Below, piece after piece: positions 34,161 to 41,333 of a stretch of DNA of 64,000 nt; the first letter of the stretch is position 1, and the number at the start of each line of letters is the position of its first letter. Source of the DNA: Terrimonas_B sp041743125 (GTDB lineage: Bacteria > Bacteroidota > Bacteroidia > Chitinophagales > Chitinophagaceae). A program made the position numbers and the translations under genes. A model generated the notes under the pieces. That model worked only from the letters and a program-made list of their open reading frames with translations. It did no database searches and had not been told where the DNA came from. The DNA lies in the NCBI GenBank assembly GCA_041743125.1, contig JBGTNK010000263.1, forward strand, positions 1 to 64,000. Direction: 5' to 3'.

Positions 34161-34407
34161 AAACTTGGGGAAAACCATTATCCTGTAAATATCTTCCGAT
34201 TCCTCTTTTCTTGATCTTAAGTTCCAATTTTACAGCTTCGCTGCGGCTTCTGCATTCAATCGAAAGATTCAAAATCCATGGACACCCTTTTGAGGTAAAA
34301 TTTCCTTTTCCTGCATTATGTTGTCCTAATCTCTTTTCAACATTATCTGTACTGCCAACATAATACTTTTTTAAAGAACAACTGTATATAATATAAACAT
34401 AAAACAT
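34138..34407 (-). CDS. GIY-YIG endonuclease that reads into tRNA-Pro
   Basis: 89-residue single-domain GIY-YIG nuclease of the UvrC/URI-like short type. VYIIYS...YYVGST forms the two motif strands, the catalytic Arg is in VEKRLGQH and the metal-binding Glu in SEAVKLELKIKKR. The natural end of the domain lies around KKRGIGRYLQ, but no stop occurs there; the frame runs into the tRNA-Pro gene and stops at a TAG in its D loop, adding a tail ending SGRSAAR. A partial copy of the same tRNA lies 11 bases upstream of the start codon. The gene therefore sits between a broken and an intact tRNA-Pro 5' end. Confidence 0.85.
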   Translation of the reverse strand: MFYVYIIYSCSLKKYYVGSTDNVEKRLGQHNAGKGNFTSKGCPWILNLSIECRSRSEAVKLELKIKKRGIGRYLQDNGFPQVSGRSAAR

Positions 34408-34467
34408 TCAATTGACAACGACCCTCCCGCCCCGGCGGGATGCGCTACCGGGCTGCGCTACGTCCCG
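34161..34467 (-). mobile_element. Putative tRNA-Pro-associated GIY-YIG unit
   Basis: On the minus strand the first 27 bases of tRNA-Pro occur twice, at 34467-34441 and 34160-34134, with a 307-bp offset. The interval contains only the GIY-YIG gene. The upstream copy is broken after base 27. This is what would be left if a nuclease-bearing unit entered the tRNA gene and restored its 5' part. Mobility is inferred from layout only. Confidence 0.4.
34419..34467 (-). repeat. Partial tRNA-Pro-like repeat copy
   Basis: Bases 34467-34441 equal the first 27 nt of the intact tRNA-Pro. The anticodon arm is replaced by the GC hairpin TCCCG-CCGGGG-CGGGA, followed by GGGTCG as in a variable loop; the T arm and 3' acceptor are missing. 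The same anticodon-arm replacement occurs in the copy at 29730-29805. Confidence 0.65.
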
Positions 34468-34560
34468 AATTTCTATTCAATTAAATTATCAGCGGGGATT
34501 GCAAAAGTAGGGTTTTTGCCATTTTTCCGTACCAAAAACAACCTTTATCTTCGCCGCTTA

Positions 34561-35823
34561 ATGAAACTACTCATTAAGAAAGCCCGGATCATTGATCCAA
34601 ACTCTCCCTTCAACGGGCAAATCATTGATATTTTTATTGAAAATGGAATCATCTCTGCATTGAGTCCCGATCTGTCAGTAGTTGCAGATGAAGAGATCAA
34701 TATTGAGGGACTTCATGTCTCACCCGGATGGATGGATGTATTTGCCAACTTTGCCGATCCCGGTCATGAATTCAAGGAAACGTTAGAAACAGGAGCCGCC
34801 GCTGCAGCTGCCGGGGGTTATACAGATATAATGGTTATTCCAAATACTAACCCTTGTATACACAACAAATCAGGCATCGAATATATCGTTCAAAAAAGCA
34901 AATCGCTGCCGGTAACTGTTCACCCCATCGGGGCTATTACAAAAAATACTGAAGGTAAAGACCTGGCAGAAATGTATGATATGCGGGCAAGCGGAGCCAT
35001 TGCTTTCAGCGATGGAATAAATTGTGTGCAGTCTTCCGGTTTGCTTTTAAAAGCTCTGCAGTACATAAAAACCTTCCAGGGAACACTGATACAGATTCCC
35101 GACGATAAAAGTATAAACCCCCATGGCCTGATGAATGAAGGGATCATTTCTACGCAGCTGGGGTTGCCGGGTAAACCGGCAATGGCTGAAGAATTGATAG
35201 TGGCAAGAGATATCAAACTGGCCAGGTATGCGGAATCGAAATTGCATTTTACAGGTGTCAGTTCCAAAAAATCGCTAGAGTATATCAAAAGGGGAAAAGA
35301 GTCCGGTATTGCTATAAGTTGCTCCGTTACTCCTTATCATCTTTTTTTTAGTGATGAAGATGTGAAAAATTATGATACTAATCTTAAAGTAAACCCTCCT
35401 TTGCGGACCCGGGAAGACAAAATTGCATTACAAAAAGCAATATCGGAAGGCACTATTGATTGCATCGCATCTCATCACCTGCCACATGAATACGACAGTA
35501 AAGTATTAGAATTTGAATATGCTAAATATGGGATGGTTACCCTTGAAACTGCCTATGCCGTATTAAACACGGCTGTGCCGGGAACCAATTCGGAAAAATG
35601 GGTAGAGTTATTGTCCGTTAATCCCCGGCGATTGTTTGGATTGGAAATAGCAACAATAAAAGAAGGAAAAAATGCGTGCCTGACCCTTTTTGATCCTTCA
35701 AAAAAATGGACTGTTACAGAAAAAAATATTTTTTCCAAATCAAAAAATTCTCCATTTACCGGCCGGGAACTAACAGGAAAGGTGATTGGCATTGTCAATA
35801 AAGCTAAAACTGTACTTAATTAA
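34561..35823 (+). CDS. Dihydroorotase-like protein lacking metal ligands (PyrX-type)
   Basis: 420-residue amidohydrolase fold with clear dihydroorotase ancestry: start LLIKKARIIDP, PNTNPCIHN, VTPYHLFFSDED and LKVNPPLRTREDK. The zinc-binding His-x-His of DVHVHFREPG is replaced by Phe-x-Asn (DVFANFADPG), and the catalytic Asp of ATDHAPH is replaced (ASHHLPH). It should thus be inactive as a dihydroorotase. Inactive homologues of this kind (PyrX/pyrC') serve as structural partners of aspartate transcarbamoylase in some bacteria; pyrB is not in this window. The ATG at 34561 is preferred over a 15-residue upstream extension. Confidence 0.82.
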   Translation: MKLLIKKARIIDPNSPFNGQIIDIFIENGIISALSPDLSVVADEEINIEGLHVSPGWMDVFANFADPGHEFKETLETGAAAAAAGGYTDIMVIPNTNPCIHNKSGIEYIVQKSKSLPVTVHPIGAITKNTEGKDLAEMYDMRASGAIAFSDGINCVQSSGLLLKALQYIKTFQGTLIQIPDDKSINPHGLMNEGIISTQLGLPGKPAMAEELIVARDIKLARYAESKLHFTGVSSKKSLEYIKRGKESGIAISCSVTPYHLFFSDEDVKNYDTNLKVNPPLRTREDKIALQKAISEGTIDCIASHHLPHEYDSKVLEFEYAKYGMVTLETAYAVLNTAVPGTNSEKWVELLSVNPRRLFGLEIATIKEGKNACLTLFDPSKKWTVTEKNIFSKSKNSPFTGRELTGKVIGIVNKAKTVLN

Positions 35824-35839
35824 TTTTTCATTTTCATTC

Positions 35840-36325
35840 ATGAATAGATTCACACCTCTTACCAAGGGTATTCTCACAGGTCTTGCGATGGTTATTTTAT
35901 TCCTTGCATTATATTATTCTAATTTGCCGGAAGAGTCAATGCTTCAATACACTATACAGATTCTTTATGCGATTGGTATAATATGGACTTTGATCACCTA
36001 TTCCCGTTCAGGATCGTTTACCGGAAAATTTGCTGATCTTTTTGGGCAAGGTTTCAAATGCTTTATTGTTGTTACGCTAATTATGGTTGCGTTCACTGCT
36101 ATTTTCTACATGCTAAATCCACAAATTGCAGATGATTCTGCCAGATATTCCAGAGAATACCTTATAAAAGAAGGCAACAAAACCCCTTTGGAAATTGAGG
36201 AGATAGTAGAAAAGGTTAAGAAACAATATACTACCGGCCGTGTTTCGGTTACAATTTTCGGATATTTGATTCTTGGCACTGCAATCACAGCTGCCGGATC
36301 AGTATTACTAATGAGAAGAAAATAA
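35840..36325 (+). CDS. DUF4199 membrane protein
   Basis: 161 residues with four membrane helices: two near the N-terminus, one around residues 75-95 and one at the C-terminus, with a polar helical loop of about 45 residues between the last two. The pattern is that of the DUF4199 family, common in Bacteroidota, of unknown function. Three bases before the GT2 gene, so likely co-transcribed with it. Confidence 0.8.
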   Translation: MNRFTPLTKGILTGLAMVILFLALYYSNLPEESMLQYTIQILYAIGIIWTLITYSRSGSFTGKFADLFGQGFKCFIVVTLIMVAFTAIFYMLNPQIADDSARYSREYLIKEGNKTPLEIEEIVEKVKKQYTTGRVSVTIFGYLILGTAITAAGSVLLMRRK

Positions 36326-36328
36326 AGC

Positions 36329-37267
36329 ATGGATCTATCACTTGTTATACCCTTGTTGAACGAAGAAGAATCATTGCCCGAGCTTTCGGCCTGGATTGAG
36401 AAAGTGATGAACGAAAACAATTACACGTATGAGATCATCTATGTGGATGATGGAAGTACAGATAATTCCTGGGAGGTTATTGAACAACTAACATCCGGGA
36501 ATCCGAATATCAAAGGCATCAAATTTCAACGCAACTATGGCAAATCGGCCGGCCTGAATGAAGGGTTTCGGGCAGCACAGGGAAATGTGATCATTACCAT
36601 GGATGCTGACCTGCAGGATAGCCCCGACGAAATTCCCGAACTCCGAAGAATGATTGTAGAAGATGGCTTTGACCTGGTGAGCGGATGGAAAAAGAAACGA
36701 TATGATAATAAGCTGACCAAAAATCTGCCGAGTAAATTATTTAATGCGGCTGCGAGGCAAATGAGCAAAATAAAATTGCATGATTTTAATTGCGGCCTGA
36801 AGGCCTATAGCAAAAAGGTAGTAAAAAGTGTTGAAGTATATGGTGAAATGCACCGCTATGTTCCGGTGCTCGCCAAATGGTCGGGATTTAAAAGGATTGG
36901 CGAAAAAGTAGTAGAACACCGTCCAAGAAAATATGGCGTCAGCAAATTCGGATGGACCCGGTTTATCAATGGCTTTCTAGACCTATTGACTATTTTCTTC
37001 ATGGGAAAATTTGGCAAACGACCTATGCATTTTTTTGGGTTCTGGGGTACCGTTTTCTTTTTGATTGGTTTTGTATTCTCTTTCTATTTAATAATTTCAA
37101 AGCTCATTTTTAATACACCGCTGACAAATAATCCCGGGTTTTATATGGCTATGACCGCCATTATCATCGGTATCCAGTTATTTCTTACAGGATTTGTTGG
37201 GGAGTTAGTTTCAAGAAATGCCGCCGGAAGAAATTTTTACCTGGTTGAAAAGAAATCCGGACTATAA
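36329..37267 (+). CDS. GT2 glycosyltransferase, polyprenyl-phosphate sugar synthase type
   Basis: 312 residues. A GT-A domain with SLVIPLLNEEESLPEL, YVDDGSTDNSWE, and the metal-binding DADLQDSP, followed by two C-terminal membrane helices. This is the DPM1/GtrB/ArnC layout: transfer of a sugar from a nucleotide sugar to undecaprenyl phosphate at the inner membrane. It overlaps the start of the next glycosyltransferase gene by one base. Precise sugar unknown. Confidence 0.9.
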   Translation: MDLSLVIPLLNEEESLPELSAWIEKVMNENNYTYEIIYVDDGSTDNSWEVIEQLTSGNPNIKGIKFQRNYGKSAGLNEGFRAAQGNVIITMDADLQDSPDEIPELRRMIVEDGFDLVSGWKKKRYDNKLTKNLPSKLFNAAARQMSKIKLHDFNCGLKAYSKKVVKSVEVYGEMHRYVPVLAKWSGFKRIGEKVVEHRPRKYGVSKFGWTRFINGFLDLLTIFFMGKFGKRPMHFFGFWGTVFFLIGFVFSFYLIISKLIFNTPLTNNPGFYMAMTAIIIGIQLFLTGFVGELVSRNAAGRNFYLVEKKSGL

Positions 37268-38397
37268 TGAAAAAGGTTGTAATTATAGGACCGGCTCATC
37301 CATTGCGGGGTGGCCTGGCTACCTTCAACCAAAGACTGGCAAAGGAATTTTTAGATCACGGAAATGATTGTTCCATATATTCCTTCTCATTACAATACCC
37401 TTCCTTTTTATTTCCCGGTAAAACACAATTTACCGATGAAGCTGCACCTGCCGTTATATCCATTCATCCTGTCATCAATTCCATTAACCCGTTTAACTGG
37501 ATAAAAATCGGCAACAGGCTAAAAAAAATCAGGCCGGATATTATTATTGTGCGCTACTGGCTTCCTTTTATGGGCCCGGCTTTGGGAACCATATTGAGAA
37601 GAATAAAAAAAAATAAGCATTCAAAAATTATTTGTATTGCCGATAATATACTCCCGCATGAAAAACGCCCGGGGGATAAGGCTTTTACAAAATATTTTTT
37701 GAAGAGTTGCGATGCATTCATCACGATGAGTGAAAAAGTAATGACGGACCTTCGGTTATTTGAAAAAGATAAACCGGCCCTGCTCATTCAGCATCCATTG
37801 TATGATAATTTTGGCCCTATCATTTCAAAAGCAAATGCAAGAAAAAAACTTGAATTGCGGGAAGAAGAAAAAATTATTTTATTCTTTGGATTTATCCGCC
37901 GGTACAAAGGACTCGACTGGCTGATGGAAGCAATGGCCGATGAAAGAATAAAACTTGCAGGTATCAAATTGCTTGTAGCCGGTGAGTTTTATGAGGATGA
38001 AAATCAATACCAGGAACTGATAGATAAGCTGGATATCAGAAAACAATTGATACTGAAAACCAATTTTATTGCTGACAGTGAAGTGCAATATTATCTGTGT
38101 GCCGCCGATGTAGTTATTCAACCTTATCGCAACGCAACGCAAAGCGGTGTTACACCCCTGGCTTATCATTTTGATAAACCCATGGTAGTTACTAATGTTG
38201 GCGGATTACCATCCCTGGTACCAAATGAAAAAGCAGGATTGGTGGTAGAGCCGAACCCGGGTTCCATTGCAGATGGCATCCTGAAGTTTTACCAATTAGG
38301 AGAGCATTACTTTATTCCTCATCTTCGCAGCGAAAAAATAAAATATTCATGGCATACCATGAGTGTTTCTATCCTGGAATTAGCCAAAAATTTATAA
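37267..38397 (+). CDS. GT4-type glycosyltransferase
   Basis: 376-residue GT-B enzyme. The N-terminal GPAHPLRGGLATFNQRLAKE loop and the C-terminal nucleotide-sugar site (FFGFIRRYKGLDWLMEAM, ADVVIQPYRNATQSGVTPLAYHFDKP) fit the GT4 family. The catalytic EX7E region is altered (the second Glu position lies near SGVTPLAY). Part of the heptose glycan operon; the acceptor is unknown. Ends 13 bases before the antitoxin gene. Confidence 0.85.
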   Translation: MKKVVIIGPAHPLRGGLATFNQRLAKEFLDHGNDCSIYSFSLQYPSFLFPGKTQFTDEAAPAVISIHPVINSINPFNWIKIGNRLKKIRPDIIIVRYWLPFMGPALGTILRRIKKNKHSKIICIADNILPHEKRPGDKAFTKYFLKSCDAFITMSEKVMTDLRLFEKDKPALLIQHPLYDNFGPIISKANARKKLELREEEKIILFFGFIRRYKGLDWLMEAMADERIKLAGIKLLVAGEFYEDENQYQELIDKLDIRKQLILKTNFIADSEVQYYLCAADVVIQPYRNATQSGVTPLAYHFDKPMVVTNVGGLPSLVPNEKAGLVVEPNPGSIADGILKFYQLGEHYFIPHLRSEKIKYSWHTMSVSILELAKNL

Positions 38398-38410
38398 GTA
38401 CTTTTGAAAT

Positions 38411-38623
38411 ATGAGTACAACCGAAATCATTAAGGAAATTGAGAAACTTCCTGTGCCGGAAAGACTGTTTCTTATTGAGAAAACTCTTAAAAAAATCCGG
38501 TCCACAGCCGTTTATGACCAGATGACTTTAGCAGCCGAGGATTTAGCAGATGAATATCGTACGAATAAGGAATTAACCATTTTCTCAAATTTAGACCTTG
38601 AAGATTTTTATGAAACAAGGTGA
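38411..38623 (+). CDS. Putative type II antitoxin
   Basis: 70 residues, acidic and helical, with an N-terminal SAM/MazE-like helix IIKEIEKLPVPERLFLIEKTLKKI that resembles small Bacteroidota antitoxins, and an acidic C-terminus ending LDLEDFYETR. It overlaps the MazF-like gene by 14 bases, the standard layout of a toxin-antitoxin pair. Identity rests mainly on this position; the sequence family is not a classical MazE. Confidence 0.7.
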   Translation: MSTTEIIKEIEKLPVPERLFLIEKTLKKIRSTAVYDQMTLAAEDLADEYRTNKELTIFSNLDLEDFYETR

Positions 38624-38954
38624 AATCTGGCTAATCAACCTGGATCCGGCGGTAGGGGCGGAAATAAAAAAAACAAGACCGGCAGTTATTGTGAATCATA
38701 ATTCATTAGGGAAACTTCCTTTAAGGATAATTGTTCCTCTTACTGAATGGAAAGATCGGTTCTCTAATGCTCTCTGGATGGTCAAAATTGAACCCGATAG
38801 CGGAAATAACATTACCAAAACATCCTCCCTGGATTGCTTCCAGGTACGTTCCGTTTCTGAAGATAGGTTTATAAAAAAATTAGGCAACATATCCCCATCT
38901 GTTTCTGACCAGATAAAAACAGCACTGGCAAGAGTATTATCAATTGAAATATGA
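38610..38954 (+). CDS. MazF/PemK-type endoribonuclease toxin
   Basis: 114 residues. The PemK fold signatures are clear: MKQGEIWLINLDPAVGAEIKKTRPAVIVN, the RIIVPLTEW strand, and the later TSSLDCFQVRSVSEDRF, with Arg and Thr/Ser residues in the usual active-site positions. MazF toxins cut mRNA at short motifs. The ATG at 38610 is preferred over 38598. Its stop codon overlaps the hddA start (ATGA), so toxin and heptose kinase are translationally coupled. Confidence 0.88.
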   Translation: MKQGEIWLINLDPAVGAEIKKTRPAVIVNHNSLGKLPLRIIVPLTEWKDRFSNALWMVKIEPDSGNNITKTSSLDCFQVRSVSEDRFIKKLGNISPSVSDQIKTALARVLSIEI

Positions 38955-39973
38955 TTTATAGAAGTAAAGCTCCCTTAAGGATCGGATTGGCCGGTGGCGG
39001 TACCGACGTTAGCCCTTTTAGCGATCAATACGGTGGCGCTATTTTAAATGCCACGATTTCATTAGCTGCGCATGCCAGTATAGAATTACTGGAGGATAAG
39101 AAAATTATTATTGAGTCCCTTGACCAAAAACAATCAGAAGTTTTTGAATGGAACAATAATCTTCCTGTTAATGGAACCCTTGATCTGCTAAAAGGAGTGT
39201 ACAACAGGATCAGGAAAGATTATCCGTTTCCCGAAACCGGATTCAAACTATCAACTTTTGTAGATGCTCCTGCCGGTTCTGGATTAGGCACCTCTTCTAC
39301 CTTGGTGGTAGCAATCATTGGCGCTTTTACGGAAATGCTAAACCTGCCGCTGGGAGATTATGATATTGCACATTATGCTTATGAAATAGAAAGAGCTGAT
39401 CTGAAGCTTGCCGGAGGGAAACAGGATCAGTATGCTGCAACTTTCGGTGGGGTTAACTTTATGGAGTTTTATGAGGATGACAAAGTCATTGTAAACCCAT
39501 TACGCATCCGGCCCGAATACCTGCATGAACTTCAGAACAATATTGTATTATACTTCACCTCCACCAGCCGTGAGTCTGCAACCATAATAAAAGAACAGCA
39601 GAAAAACGTGAATGAAAAAAATGCAGGATCGATTGAAGCTATGCTCCAACTAAAGGAGCAGGCAAAGAGAATGAAGGAGGCCCTGCTAAAAGGAAAGCTC
39701 TATGAGATCGGGGAAATACTGGATTTTGGTTTTCAGCAAAAAAGATTAATGGCACATAATATTTCCAATAGCAGTATTGAAGATATTTACACAGGTGCAA
39801 AAAAAGCAGGGGCCACCGGAGGAAAAATTTCCGGTGCCGGAGGCGGTGGTTTTATGATCTTCTATTGCCCCGGTAATTCGCGTTATAAAGTCATTGAAAA
39901 GCTGGAATCTTTTGGCGGCTATTGTAAGAATTACCAATTTACTAAACATGGTTTAACCACCTGGAGAGTATAA
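38951..39973 (+). CDS. hddA: D-glycero-alpha-D-manno-heptose 7-phosphate kinase (HddA)
   Basis: 340-residue GHMP kinase: substrate loop APLRIGLAGGGTDVSPF, the ATP-binding PAGSGLGTSSTLVVA, GGKQDQYAATFGG and the C-terminal SGAGGGGFMIFYC. This matches HddA, which makes D-glycero-alpha-D-manno-heptose 1,7-bisphosphate. The pathway partners gmhA and the fused hddC-gmhB gene lie downstream, so the GDP-heptose branch is complete here. L-fucose kinase-like sugar kinases are the nearest alternative. Confidence 0.88.
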   Translation: MIYRSKAPLRIGLAGGGTDVSPFSDQYGGAILNATISLAAHASIELLEDKKIIIESLDQKQSEVFEWNNNLPVNGTLDLLKGVYNRIRKDYPFPETGFKLSTFVDAPAGSGLGTSSTLVVAIIGAFTEMLNLPLGDYDIAHYAYEIERADLKLAGGKQDQYAATFGGVNFMEFYEDDKVIVNPLRIRPEYLHELQNNIVLYFTSTSRESATIIKEQQKNVNEKNAGSIEAMLQLKEQAKRMKEALLKGKLYEIGEILDFGFQQKRLMAHNISNSSIEDIYTGAKKAGATGGKISGAGGGGFMIFYCPGNSRYKVIEKLESFGGYCKNYQFTKHGLTTWRV

Positions 39974-40027
39974 GGCAATGGAACAGACCAGATAAAAAAA
40001 TTTGATTATACAGCTAGTACATTTCTG

Positions 40028-40753
40028 ATGAAAACATTTTTCTTTTTTGCACGAAATCTTAAAAAAACATTTTTATGGTTAAGGCTCCATATAATCCTGG
40101 GTCCTTTCGAAAAGATGTTCCTGAATCTGGCTAACATGTCGAGGCTCTCCCGCTGGGCCCATCAGCATAAAAAGTTAAGCTCATTTAATGATTTTTTTTC
40201 ATACAAGTTTGATTACAATAAGCGGCTTTTGCTCTATAAACACATCACCAACACAGAAACACAAAATAGCCCCATTGAATACATTGAATTTGGAGTGGCT
40301 GGCGGAAGCTCCTTCAGATGGTGGGTAGAAAATAATACCAATCCCTTATCAAAATTTCATGGCTTTGATACATTTGAAGGTTTGCCCGAAGACTGGGGAC
40401 CTTTTAAGGCGGGTGATATGTCAGCAGGTTCCAAAACACCTGAAATAAATGATAGCCGGGTTGCTTTTTATAAAGGCTTATTTCAGCAAACCTTGCCTGG
40501 TTTTTTACAAAATTATAAAAGTAGTAACCGTAAGGTTATTCACATGGATGCTGATCTTTATACTTCCACCTTGTATTCGCTTACCAGCCTGGCACCCCTT
40601 TTAAAAAAGGATGACATTATTTTATTTGATGAATTCCTTGTGCCTTCTCATGAGTTCCTTGCCTTTGATAATTTTATAAAATCATATTATATTAATGTAG
40701 AGCTTATTGGCGCAGCAAATAATTATCTTTTTACTGCTTTCAAAATCGTTTAA
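40028..40753 (+). CDS. TylF/MycF-family SAM-dependent methyltransferase
   Basis: 241 residues. Motifs YIEFGVAGGSSFRWW (SAM loop), FHGFDTFEGLPEDW, and VIHMDADLYTSTLYSL (metal-binding aspartates) belong to the TylF macrocin O-methyltransferase family, which methylates sugar hydroxyls. In this operon it probably methylates a glycan residue (inference). The N-terminal 60 residues are basic and partly hydrophobic, possibly a membrane-association segment. Confidence 0.85.
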   Translation: MKTFFFFARNLKKTFLWLRLHIILGPFEKMFLNLANMSRLSRWAHQHKKLSSFNDFFSYKFDYNKRLLLYKHITNTETQNSPIEYIEFGVAGGSSFRWWVENNTNPLSKFHGFDTFEGLPEDWGPFKAGDMSAGSKTPEINDSRVAFYKGLFQQTLPGFLQNYKSSNRKVIHMDADLYTSTLYSLTSLAPLLKKDDIILFDEFLVPSHEFLAFDNFIKSYYINVELIGAANNYLFTAFKIV

Positions 40754-40757
40754 GCAA

Positions 40758-41333
40758 ATGAGAGATCAGATCATCAGTATCATTAAGAATTCAATGGAGG
40801 CAAAACAGCAGGTATTGGAAAATGAGTTGCTGCTTCAAACAATAAATAGTTGTATCCATAAGATTGTACTGGCTTTTAAAAATGGAAATAAAGTTTTGTT
40901 TTGCGGAAATGGTGGCAGTGCTGCGGATGCACAACATCTTGCCGCCGAATTCTCCGGTCGTTTTTATAAGGACCGGAAAGCCCTGCCGGCAGAGGCTTTA
41001 CACTGCAATACTTCTTATTTAACTGCGGTCGCTAATGACTACAGTTTCGATGTTATTTATAGCCGCATGATAGAAGGAATTGGTCATCACGGTGATATAT
41101 TGATAGGCCTTTCTACTTCCGGCAATTCAACAAATATTATCAAAGCATTTGAAGCAGCTAAACATAAAGGAATGATCACTATTGGGTTTACGGGCCGCTC
41201 AGGAGGTCAGTTGAAACCACTAAGCGATTATCTTATTAATATTCCCTCTGATGATACACCGCGTATACAAGAAACCCATATTCTCATTGGTCATATTATT
41301 TGCCAGTTAGTGGAAGAAAAAATATTTGTATGA
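40758..41333 (+). CDS. gmhA: D-sedoheptulose 7-phosphate isomerase GmhA
   Basis: 191-residue SIS-domain enzyme converting sedoheptulose 7-phosphate to D-glycero-D-manno-heptose 7-phosphate. FCGNGGSAADAQHLAAEFSGRF, LIGLSTSGNSTNIIKAF and the C-terminal IQETHILIGHIICQLVE (catalytic Glu and His) are all family hallmarks. The ATG at 40758 is chosen over an upstream start inside the methyltransferase gene. It overlaps the following gene by eight bases. Confidence 0.94.
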   Translation: MRDQIISIIKNSMEAKQQVLENELLLQTINSCIHKIVLAFKNGNKVLFCGNGGSAADAQHLAAEFSGRFYKDRKALPAEALHCNTSYLTAVANDYSFDVIYSRMIEGIGHHGDILIGLSTSGNSTNIIKAFEAAKHKGMITIGFTGRSGGQLKPLSDYLINIPSDDTPRIQETHILIGHIICQLVEEKIFV

